Shown here: piece by piece, positions 1-7,900 of the stretch
How the letters are laid out: every line of letters begins with the position of its first letter
Numbering within the stretch: the first letter of the stretch is position 1
Assembly: GCA_025363205.1 (NCBI GenBank)
Contig: JANYEI010000185.1
Coordinates: 1 to 34,858 of the forward strand
Direction of reading: 5' to 3'
From: Frigoribacterium sp.
GTDB lineage: Bacteria; Actinomycetota; Actinomycetes; Actinomycetales; Microbacteriaceae
DNA length: 34,858 nt
Translations under genes and position numbers: made by a program
Notes under the pieces: generated by a model
What the model was told of the DNA's origin: nothing
The model's input: the letters and a program-made list of their open reading frames with translations, nothing else
Database searches by the model: none

Positions 1-79
1 GTCGATGCACCAGCACGTCGCCGCTATGGGTGACTGGGCTGTCGCTGATCGGGCTGTGACTGATCGGGCTCTCGACCAT
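1..79 (-). CDS. Enoyl-CoA hydratase/3-hydroxyisobutyryl-CoA hydrolase family protein, N-terminal fragment
   Basis: Only the first 26 codons are inside the window; the gene runs off the left edge. The ATG overlaps the stop of the upstream acyl-CoA dehydrogenase by one base (TGATG), so the two are probably translationally coupled. The visible N-terminus ends in DVLVHR, which looks like the first beta strand of the crotonase fold. The assignment rests mainly on context: in actinobacteria an isobutyryl-CoA dehydrogenase is often followed by an enoyl-CoA hydratase or 3-hydroxyisobutyryl-CoA hydrolase of valine breakdown. Residues 3-17 are a five-residue repeat (ESPIS, HSPIS, DSPVT) encoded by three 15-bp units at 36-80. 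Existence of the gene is well supported, its product less so. Confidence 0.55.
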   Translation of the reverse strand, partial: MVESPISHSPISDSPVTHSGDVLVHR

Positions 80-1215
80 CAGGAATCCGCCAGGCTTCGG
101 CCGATGATCAGTCGCATGATCTCGTTGGTCCCTTCGAGAATTTGGTGCACGCGCAGGTCTCGGACGATGCGTTCCAACCCATACTCCGTCAAATAGCCGT
201 AGCCGCCGTGCAACTGGATGGCCGCGTTCGCGACGCTGAAGCCCGCGTCGGTCGCAACTCGCTTCGCCATCGCGCACAGGCGCACCAGGTCGGCATCACC
301 CCGGTCGAGGGCATCGGCGGCGCGGGCAAGCAGGGTGCGGGCGGTCTCGAGCCCGGTGTCCATGTCGGCGAGTTGAAAGAGCAGTGCCTGCTGGTTGATC
401 AGCGGGCCACCAAACGCGGTGCGCTGCTTGAGATACGCAACGGTCTTATCGAGCGCGGCCTGGCCACCGCCGAGCGAGCAGGCGCCCATGTTGATCCGAC
501 CGCCGTTCAGTCCGCTCATCGCGATACCGAAACCGTCACCCTCCGCTCCGAGCAGGTTGTCGGCCGGCACCCGAACCCCGTCGAAAAAGACCTGGCGCGT
601 CGGTTGCGCATGCCAGCCCATTTTCTTCTCGAGCGCCCCGAAGGTGAGCCCTGGCGTGCCCGCTGGCACGACGATGGCACTGATGCCGTGGCTCCCTGTG
701 TCGGCGGTGCGTGCCATCACGATGTAGAAGGCGGAAGCACCGGCGCCCGAAATGAACTGCTTTACACCGTCGATGACGTAGTCGTTGCCACTTCGCACGG
801 CGCGCGTGCTCAGTGCCGCGGCATCCGATCCCGCGCCAGGTTCGGTCAGGCAATAACTTCCGAGGGCCTCCATGGTTGAGAGCTGCGGCACCCATTCGGC
901 ACGCTGAATGTCAGTGCCAAAACTGTCGATCATCCAGGTGACCATGTTGTGAATCGAGATATAGGCGGCGATTGTCGTGTCGCCCTTGGCCAGTTCCTCG
1001 AAAATGAGCACGGAGTCGGCGCGGGTGAGACCCGACCCACCAAACTGTTCGCTGGCGTAGATACCACCCATGCCGAGTTCACCGGCCTCGCGCAATACCT
1101 CGATCGGAAAGTAGTGCGTCTCGTCCCACTCGGCCGCATGGGGGGCAAGCGATTCCGTCGCGAACTGGCGCACCATCTGCACTATCGCCTGCTGGTCTTC
1201 GGATACTCCGTACAT
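79..1215 (-). CDS. Acyl-CoA dehydrogenase, isobutyryl-CoA dehydrogenase (ACAD8)-like
   Basis: A 378-residue flavoprotein of normal length for acyl-CoA dehydrogenases. It should oxidise a short branched acyl-CoA to the 2-enoyl-CoA and pass electrons to ETF. Family motifs are clear: YCLTEPGAGSDAA in the FAD/substrate region, QFISGAGAS, LNGGRINMGACSLG, and the C-terminal GGYGYLTEYGLER followed by HQILEGTNEIMR, where the Glu of LEGTNE is the expected catalytic base. The AYISIHNMVTWMIDSFG segment closely resembles ACAD8, the valine-pathway isobutyryl-CoA dehydrogenase, so this substrate is preferred over straight-chain ones; that is family inference. It starts with ATG and is divergent from etfBA, its likely electron acceptor, across a 182-bp promoter region. 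Confidence 0.9.
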   Translation of the reverse strand: MYGVSEDQQAIVQMVRQFATESLAPHAAEWDETHYFPIEVLREAGELGMGGIYASEQFGGSGLTRADSVLIFEELAKGDTTIAAYISIHNMVTWMIDSFGTDIQRAEWVPQLSTMEALGSYCLTEPGAGSDAAALSTRAVRSGNDYVIDGVKQFISGAGASAFYIVMARTADTGSHGISAIVVPAGTPGLTFGALEKKMGWHAQPTRQVFFDGVRVPADNLLGAEGDGFGIAMSGLNGGRINMGACSLGGGQAALDKTVAYLKQRTAFGGPLINQQALLFQLADMDTGLETARTLLARAADALDRGDADLVRLCAMAKRVATDAGFSVANAAIQLHGGYGYLTEYGLERIVRDLRVHQILEGTNEIMRLIIGRSLADS

Positions 1216-1286
1216 CGGCCGCCTTTGCCCTTGCTCATCCCGCCCGTACGCGCCATGTTATTTGCAGCTCCAGTGCGTCATAATAA

Positions 1287-1320
1287 ATTTACTAGGACAT
1301 GCAAGTAATTGCCAGTAAAT
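1287..1320. promoter_or_regulatory. AT-rich inverted repeats in the acdH/etfBA divergent promoter region
   Basis: This is the most AT-rich stretch between the divergent acyl-CoA dehydrogenase and etfB genes. ATTTACT (1287-1293) is repeated inverted as AGTAAAT (1314-1320), and TTACT (1289-1293) also pairs with AGTAA (1304-1308) across 10 bp. The arrangement is suited to a dimeric regulator controlling both directions. No regulator gene is adjacent, so the binding protein is unknown, and no unambiguous -35/-10 pair could be assigned. Confidence 0.35.
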
Positions 1321-1397
1321 CGTTGGACCATAACGGCTTGGGTGCAGTTCGGTCCGTTCCGATGGCAAAGATTTCGATGAGGAAACCGGAGAGCGTG

Positions 1398-2192
1398 ATG
1401 AAGATCGCAGTGCTCGTGAAAGAGGTACCCGACACCTGGGGTGATCGACGCATCGACCCCTCGACGAAGCGAGTGGATCGCAGCGGTGACGTCGTGATCG
1501 ACGAGATAAATGAGAAGGCTGTCGAAGCCGCCCTGCTGGTCAAAGAAGCTAATTCGGGCAGCGATGTGACGGTCGTGACCATGGGGCCGGCGAGCGCACT
1601 AGATGCGATCCGCAAGTCGCTTGCGATGGGGGCCGACCGAGGCATCCACATCATCGACGACGGATTCACCGGATCGGATGTTGTGCAAACATCCGCGGCA
1701 CTCGCCGCAGCCCTCGGTGGTCGCGATTTCGACCTCGTGATCACCGGTAACGAATCCACCGACGGTCGCTCTGCCGCGGTGCCGGCGATGCTAGCCGAGC
1801 GGCTTGGGGTGGCCCAGCTCACCTTCCTGCGCACCCTCACCGTGTCTGCGGGTGTCGGCTCCGCTGGCACAGTCACCGGCGAACGTGTCACCGCTGAGGG
1901 ACACGTGGAACTGCGTGCAGCCCTTCCCGCCCTCGTCTCCGTTACGGAGCAGATCGCCGAAGCGCGCTATCCGAATTTCAAGGGCATCATGTCGGCCAAG
2001 AAGAAGCCGGTTGAGGTACTCGCACTGGCCGACCTCTCTCTCCCGGCCGGTGACACCGGCGCCGACAACTCGTGGTCGGTCGTCGCGGACGTCACGGCGC
2101 GCCCTCCGCGCTCCGGCGGCACCATCATCAAGGACGACGGCACCGCGGGAACACAGGTTGCCGATTTCCTCGCCGCGTCAAAACTGATCTAG
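1398..2192 (+). CDS. etfB: Electron transfer flavoprotein beta subunit
   Basis: A 264-residue ETF beta (FixA) subunit. With EtfA it forms the soluble FAD heterodimer that accepts electrons from acyl-CoA dehydrogenases such as the one encoded divergently. The N-terminus MKIAVLVKEVPDTWGD and the later VITGNESTDGRS, LAERLGVAQLTF and YPNFKGIMSAKKKP segments are standard ETF beta signatures, the last near the region that recognises dehydrogenases. The frame is open further upstream to 1299, but the ATG at 1398 is chosen because GGAG lies just upstream and the protein then begins exactly at the conserved N-terminus. EtfA follows after 30 bp in the same operon. Confidence 0.95.
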   Translation: MKIAVLVKEVPDTWGDRRIDPSTKRVDRSGDVVIDEINEKAVEAALLVKEANSGSDVTVVTMGPASALDAIRKSLAMGADRGIHIIDDGFTGSDVVQTSAALAAALGGRDFDLVITGNESTDGRSAAVPAMLAERLGVAQLTFLRTLTVSAGVGSAGTVTGERVTAEGHVELRAALPALVSVTEQIAEARYPNFKGIMSAKKKPVEVLALADLSLPAGDTGADNSWSVVADVTARPPRSGGTIIKDDGTAGTQVADFLAASKLI

Positions 2193-2222
2193 CACACACT
2201 CTGGTTGAGGAAGAAGGCACAG

Positions 2223-3200
2223 ATGACACAGGTACTCGTTCTGGTCGAACTCGTGGATGGCGCGCTCGACAGCAGCACTCCGGAACTGCTTGCCGCCGCC
2301 GCCCAGCTCGGTGAGCCGGCCGCAGTGGTCGTCGTTGAACCGGCAGCAGCACTCGCCGCAGAACTTGGCGCAGAACTCGGCGCACTCGGAGCCGGCATCG
2401 TCTTCGTCGCGTCGCGGGAGGGGGCTGGGTCGCAGCTTGTCACCCCGCAGGTCGCGGCTCTGGAGGCCGCCGTCGCTGCGTCCGGAGATGTCTCGGCCGT
2501 CATTGTGAGCAACTCCACCGATGGCCGCGAAGCCGGCGCTCGACTGGCGATCCGCATCGACGGCGCATACCAGAGCGACGCCGTGGGGATCGCGGCCGCG
2601 GACGGCGGGATCGTCGTCACCCAACAGGCATTCGGCGGCTCGTATACCGTTACCGCTGGCACCGGGCGCGGCATCCCCGTCATCTCCCTACGCCCGCATT
2701 CGATCGAAGGAGCGGCGCCGGCCGCTGCCGGTACCGTGCGGGAGATCGACATCTCGGGCGACACCGCGGTGACCACGGAGATCACCGCTCGCCATGAGCA
2801 GACGCAGGTCTCAGAGCGCCCCTCCCTGCAGACCGCCGACATCGTGGTCTCCGGGGGTCGCGGACTCGGGTCGAAAGAGAAGTTCGAGCTCGTCGAGCAA
2901 CTCGCCGACTCCCTGGGAGCGGCGGTCGGTGCCTCCCGCGCCGCGGTCGACGCCGGTTACTGCGACCACAACATGCAGGTTGGGCAGACCGGGGTGACGG
3001 TGTCGCCAAACCTCTATATCGCCCTCGGTATCTCTGGCGCGATTCAGCACCGGGCAGGAATGCAGAGCGCCAAGACGATCATCGCGATCAACAGAGACGC
3101 GGATTCGCCCATCTTCGAGGTCGCCGACTTCGGAGTGGTGGGAGACCTCTTCACGGTGGTACCGCAGCTGATCGACGCCGTCAACGCCCGGAGGGGTTGA
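2223..3200 (+). CDS. etfA: Electron transfer flavoprotein alpha subunit
   Basis: A 325-residue ETF alpha (FixB) subunit, normal length. The N-terminal half is the variable domain I. The C-terminal FAD-binding half carries VVSGGRGLGSKEKF, then GASRAAVDAGYCDHNMQVGQTG, IALGISGAIQHRAGM, and the C-terminal INRDADSPIFEVADFGVVGD motif, which contacts FAD. The frame opens earlier at a TTG (2205), but the ATG at 2223 is preferred: GAGGAAGAAGG precedes it and the product MTQVLVLVE matches the family start. The stop TGA (3198-3200) directly abuts the GTG start of the cytochrome b gene, so all three genes are probably one transcript. Confidence 0.95.
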   Translation: MTQVLVLVELVDGALDSSTPELLAAAAQLGEPAAVVVVEPAAALAAELGAELGALGAGIVFVASREGAGSQLVTPQVAALEAAVAASGDVSAVIVSNSTDGREAGARLAIRIDGAYQSDAVGIAAADGGIVVTQQAFGGSYTVTAGTGRGIPVISLRPHSIEGAAPAAAGTVREIDISGDTAVTTEITARHEQTQVSERPSLQTADIVVSGGRGLGSKEKFELVEQLADSLGAAVGASRAAVDAGYCDHNMQVGQTGVTVSPNLYIALGISGAIQHRAGMQSAKTIIAINRDADSPIFEVADFGVVGDLFTVVPQLIDAVNARRG

Positions 3201-4115
3201 GTGGGCGCGTTTCGCGAAAGCCGCTGGTTCCGGCTCGTCTGGATCGTGCCGGCCATTCTCGTCGGGCTGTTCTTCGTTGTTCTCGCCGCGCGCGGCATCC
3301 GCGATCTTCCGGCGGTGCAGTCGTTCATGCGCGACTTTCCCGGAGAGTCGAAGCTACCGGCGGGAGCTCCGGTCGGCTTCCCGGCCTGGCTCGGCTGGCA
3401 GCACTTCCTCAATTCGTTCTTCATCCTGTTGATCATTCGCACCGGCTGGCAGGTGCGAACCACCAAGCGGCCACCGGCCTACTGGACCCGAAACAACACC
3501 GGTCTGCTTCGGACGAAAAATCCGCCGGTGAGAATCGGGCTTCATCTCTGGCTACACCTCAGCCTTGACACGCTCTGGGTTCTCAACGGGGTGATCTTCT
3601 TTGTGCTCATTTTCGCCACCGGGCAGTGGGTTCGTATCGTGCCAACCCACTGGGACATTTTCCCGAACGCTGTGTCGGTGGGCATCCAGTACGCCTCGTT
3701 CAATTGGCCGACTGAGAACGGCTGGGTCAACTACAACGCGCTTCAAACACTCTCCTACTTTGTCATCACCTTCATCGCGGCACCCCTTGCGCTTATCACG
3801 GGCATTCGGATGGCCCCGGGTCTCGCCGACCGGTTCAAGCGGTTCGACCGAGTCTTTCCGCTTCCGGTGGCCCGTGCCATCCACTACCCGGTGATGCTTT
3901 TCTTCGCCGCGTTCATCGCCGTACATGTGACTCTCGTTCTGGTCACCGGTGCCCTGCGCAACCTGAACCACATGTATGCCGCGCGGGATGACCACACCTG
4001 GTGGGGCGCGGGCATCTTCGCGATCTCGCTCATCGTCATGGCGGTGGCCTGGGTCGCCGTTCGCCCGGCAATCCTCAGTTCACTTGCCGGACTTACCGGG
4101 TCCGTTCGACGCTGA
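3201..4115 (+). CDS. Cytochrome b561-like membrane protein linked to ETF
   Basis: A 304-residue integral membrane protein with about five hydrophobic helices. Likely haem ligands are His68 in WQHFLNSFF, His115/His119 in HLWLHLSLD, and His228/His242, spaced HX13H in the helix after residue 225. That spacing is typical of bis-His b-haem helices in the Ni/Fe-hydrogenase cytochrome b / cytochrome b561 superfamily, so it probably moves electrons to or from quinone. The GTG start lies directly after the etfA stop, with GGAGGGG at 3190-3196. No ETF-quinone oxidoreductase gene is visible here, so this protein is a candidate membrane acceptor for ETF electrons; that role is inference. Confidence 0.7.
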   Translation: MGAFRESRWFRLVWIVPAILVGLFFVVLAARGIRDLPAVQSFMRDFPGESKLPAGAPVGFPAWLGWQHFLNSFFILLIIRTGWQVRTTKRPPAYWTRNNTGLLRTKNPPVRIGLHLWLHLSLDTLWVLNGVIFFVLIFATGQWVRIVPTHWDIFPNAVSVGIQYASFNWPTENGWVNYNALQTLSYFVITFIAAPLALITGIRMAPGLADRFKRFDRVFPLPVARAIHYPVMLFFAAFIAVHVTLVLVTGALRNLNHMYAARDDHTWWGAGIFAISLIVMAVAWVAVRPAILSSLAGLTGSVRR

Positions 4116-4136
4116 CCTCGCGCGAGGCGCCGTGCC

Positions 4137-4162
4137 GGCGTGAAGTGCGGGCGTGAAGTACG
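4137..4162. repeat. Two-unit 13-bp tandem repeat between convergent genes
   Basis: Two adjacent 13-bp units (GGCGTGAAGTGCG and GGCGTGAAGTACG, one mismatch) lie in the 81-bp gap between the convergent cytochrome b and pentapeptide-repeat genes. They are flanked by GTGCC (4132-4136) and GGCAC (4164-4168), which could close a weak stem. No T-tract follows, so terminator function is uncertain. Confidence 0.6.
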
Positions 4163-4196
4163 GGCACCGAGCACTTATTCGCTCTGAATGCTGCGC

Positions 4197-4859
4197 TCAA
4201 TCGACCACGACACCGAGGTGGGTCGCGAAGAGCGGTGCGAAGAGCGAGAGCTGGTATCCGTCAATCGTCACGCCGCGAAGGCCCTCCAGTCCATTGACGG
4301 AGCGTAAGATCGTTGACCGGATATCGACATCCGCCAGAGTTGCGCGGGTGACATCGAGGGTCTCAATCCGGCAGTTTCGCAGTTCGATGCGAGTGCCGCG
4401 ACAGCCGCCCAGATCGAGATCGGTGATCGTGCAGTCCTCGATCAGGAGATCGGAGATCTTCGAGGCGCGCAGGTTGAGGTAGTCGATCTTTCCGCCGCGC
4501 ACATGCACAGACGCCAGATCCGCTTCGTAGAACTCGGCCGAACCCCACCGTGGATTGTCGATGAGTACCTCCCTCCAGTGTGTTCGCGCGGCCAAGAGGG
4601 ACGGGGCGAATGAGTCGGTGATCCGGCTCTCGGCGAACCGCGAGCCCCGCAGCTGCGCGTCGTCGAGGATGACCGATGAGAAGTCACACTCCGTGAATGA
4701 GGTGCCCGAGAGGTCATAACCGGTGAGGTCGCAGTCGCTGTAGTGCTCACGATCCCGCTCATCGCCGCCGACCAGAAGCCGCCCGTCGATCGCATCAAGA
4801 GCGGGAAGCGGGACCAGCGTGATGCGGGGCGGTTTGGCGGGAGCAGTCACGGCGTCCAC
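4197..4859 (-). CDS. Pentapeptide-repeat protein
   Basis: A 220-residue protein. From about residue 40 it is built of degenerate A(D/N)LxX-type five-residue turns, for example CDLTGYDLSGTSFTECDF, then AQLRGSRFAESRI, AEFYEADLASV, YLNLRASKI and IEDCTITDLDLGGC. Such sequences fold into a right-handed quadrilateral beta helix. There is no signal peptide or membrane segment, so it is probably cytoplasmic. Known relatives include DNA-gyrase-protecting Qnr/MfpA proteins, but most have no assigned role and nothing here identifies a target. The start is taken as GTG at 4859; GTG at 4850 is an alternative, and neither has a strong ribosome-binding site. It converges on the cytochrome b gene. Confidence 0.8.
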   Translation of the reverse strand: MDAVTAPAKPPRITLVPLPALDAIDGRLLVGGDERDREHYSDCDLTGYDLSGTSFTECDFSSVILDDAQLRGSRFAESRITDSFAPSLLAARTHWREVLIDNPRWGSAEFYEADLASVHVRGGKIDYLNLRASKISDLLIEDCTITDLDLGGCRGTRIELRNCRIETLDVTRATLADVDIRSTILRSVNGLEGLRGVTIDGYQLSLFAPLFATHLGVVVD

Positions 4860-4971
4860 TCTTGCACGTCACTGCGTCTCGATGACTGTCCACCGGCTGC
4901 TCCCATCAGCGAGACGCGAATGGGCGTACCCGGTAGCCTGAGCGCACAACCGTTCAAGGGGGAACTGGAAC

Positions 4972-7900
4972 ATGGTCGAAGCAGGCTCGAAGGCAGCGGA
5001 CTCCACGCCTCCGAAGGAGGCGAGCATCACCGGGGGCGCTCGCCCGGCCACGATGGAGTACCGCAGGTTTGCCGGACGGGTGCTATTTCCTCGATCGTTC
5101 TCAGATCTCAGCAGCACTACCCAGTGCCCCGCCTGCCAGGTCGCGCTGGTGGCCACGACCTGCCTGGCCTGCGACCTCGACCTCACCCACCCCGCTGCCG
5201 GCGAGATCGTGACCCTCTCTCGGGATGCCGCGACACTACTCGATCGACGGCTCGAGGTGATCGGCACAATCCGCTGGGATACGGCGCAGACACGATCGGC
5301 GGCAGCTCTGGCCGCCGAGGAGCGGGATGCCGCCACGGCGAAGGACGACCGCACGAACACCATCGTCGCGCCGGTGCCGCTCCCCCGAATTGCCAGCAAT
5401 GCGGGCACCAGCCCGAATCATTCCGCTCCCCCAGAGGTTCCTGTCGAGACCGCGACCGCTACCGCTGCCGCGCCTCCTCCCCGCCGCTCGAGCGTGCAGG
5501 TGATCCTGCTCATCGTGGGAATTTCGCTCCTGTCGGTCGCCGCGGTTTTCTTCCTCGTGTACGCATTCATCAACTTCGGCATCCTCGGTCGCTCGCTCAT
5601 CATCGCCGCGGTCACGGTCGCCGCATTCGCGATTGCGTCAAGCCTGCGACGTCGCTCCCTTTCGGCCACCGCCGAGGGGATCGCGGTGCTCTCTGTCGTG
5701 CTCGTCTATCTCGATGCGTTCGCGATCCGCGCCAATGACTTCTTCGGCACCGGGCGCACCGACGGTGCAACATTCTGGGGAGCGGCGCTGGTGCTCACCG
5801 CGGCCGGTTTCCTCGCCTGGCATCGATTGTCCGGGCTTCGAACTGCCAACATCGTCGGCTTCGGCGCGATCGTGCCCGGCGTGGCGCTCGTGGTCGGAGG
5901 CCTGAGCCAGTCGGCGGATGACGGCAGTCGACTGTTCATTACCTTCGCCTCGGCGACGCTGGCCGGAGCCGTCCACCACTGGACCCGCCGCCCGGCGACG
6001 GCGACACATCCCGCCTTCGAAGGTCGGCCAGAGCGCTTCATCGTGCGCGGGCTCACCGGTATCGCCCTGTTTGGCGCACTCGTCGCGGCATCGGCTGTCG
6101 CGCCGAGCCAGCCGTGGGCGTCGACCCCGGCATTTCTCGCCGTGGCCGGCCTGGCCGCGCTGCACGCCTGGCTGATCGGGCGTTCCTCGCCGGAAGAACC
6201 CACACTCTCCGCGGCATTCCTTGCCGGGATCGGTGGAGCGGCCGCGGCAGTGTCCGTGGCATCGGGGGCTCTCCGTCTCGGTGACCTCAACGTCACCATC
6301 ATCGCTCCGCCGGTCGCGGCAGCCTTCATCGCACTCGGGCTTGAGCTGCTCTGGCGCCGGTCGAGTGGCGCGACCGGAGCGGCAGCATCCCCTCGGCAGA
6401 GTGCGCTTATCGCCACGATCGCGGCCGCAACGGTCGCGGGTGTCGCCCTGCTGTTTCCCCTCGCTGTCGCGGTCGAATCCACAGCGACCGCAGTCTCCCA
6501 TGCCCTCGCCTCAGCGTGGGCTCTCGCTCCCCAGGACCCACTGGTGCAGCGCGCTGCCATCCACGGCTTGGCCGTTGCCGCACTCGCGCTCTGCTGCCTG
6601 ATGGCCACGGCCTCATCGTCGATGGTCAAAACGCTGCGAAGGCGCGCTTCTTTTCCCGCCTGGTTCGGTGCGGCCGTGCTCATCATGGCCGTGCCATTAC
6701 TCCCCGGCCTCACGGCGATGCTTGCGGGATGGCTCGTGCTCGCCACAGCGGCGCTCGGCGCACTTCTCGCATCGCATCGCGGCGACTTCGCGCCGCACCT
6801 CCGTGCTCCTCTCCTGGCGCTCCTCGCCACCTCTGGCACTCTCGGTTACCTGGTTGGGTGGGGCAGCACCGCCACGTGGTGGATCGGATCGATCGTGGTT
6901 GTCGGCCTGTTGTTGACCGGCCGACTCGTTCCGGCGAGCCCCCTCGGCCGGGCGACCGCGTTGGGAGCGTCCGCCATCGTCGTGCTCATCGGCGCCGCAG
7001 CCGCCGCGCGCCAACTGGCGCTCCCGGCACTTCCCGCTTTCACACCCGACGCCGACAATGCGTTTCGCGCTGTCAGCATTATCGCCATAGCGCTGCTCGC
7101 GCTGTGCGCCTTTCCCCTGCACGCGGGCTTCTCCTCTCTCGATCGCCGCGTCGTCTTTTGGATCGGGGGCGCGGCGGCGGCATTATCTTTCGTCGGCCTG
7201 TCCCTGTCGGTCGGGGGGCTTTCCCCGCATGATCGGGTGTCGCTGCTCCTGCCCGAGCCCGTCACGAGTCTCGCGGCAAACACTGCCCTCCTCGCGGTTC
7301 TGCTGATCGTGGCGATTCGGCCAGTCGACTCTCGACTCCGCTGGGAGCGCCTCGCCGCATCCGTCGCCCTCGCCCCCACCCTCTCCCTGGTCGTGGACGC
7401 GTTCGCTGGGGTGATCGACCTGCCCGAACTCGCACGTTCCGTCGGGTCGATTTCCGCAGCCCTCTTCGCCGCCATCGGCGTGCTCATCGCCACCGTCCTT
7501 CGGTCCAGGGGGCCGACTCACCTCGCTGGCGAACCGCACCCAGGCTTTCTGGTCGGCGAACGTCGGCCGCGCGAACTCGGCATCCTGCTTGTCGCAGTGC
7601 CGAGCGTCATCATCGGGGTGGCCAGGCACGACGCGGTGACCTGGCTCGTGCTGGTGTTCGCAGCGCTCGTCATGCTCATCCTGGCGACGAGCCCAGATGG
7701 GCTGGTCGGCTCCAGCTCTCCAAGACGGTACCTCGGCTGGGGTGCCTTTGCCCTTGCAACGGCGGGGCTGTGGTGGCGGCTGGGCGATTCGAGGGTCACC
7801 GAGCTCGAACCCTACGTGTTGCCGCTGGCCGGCATGCTGCTCCTCATCGCGCTGTTCGCGTGGCGGGCGAATCGGTCGACCGCTGCCTCGACGCCGGATC

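Noticed and set aside
142-879. Plus-strand open frame antisense to the acyl-CoA dehydrogenase
   Set aside because: The minus-strand gene has clear family motifs over the whole length; this frame has none.
1299-1397. Longer etfB start at 1299
   Set aside because: The extra 33 residues do not resemble ETF beta, and the ATG at 1398 has a proper ribosome-binding site and matches the conserved N-terminus.
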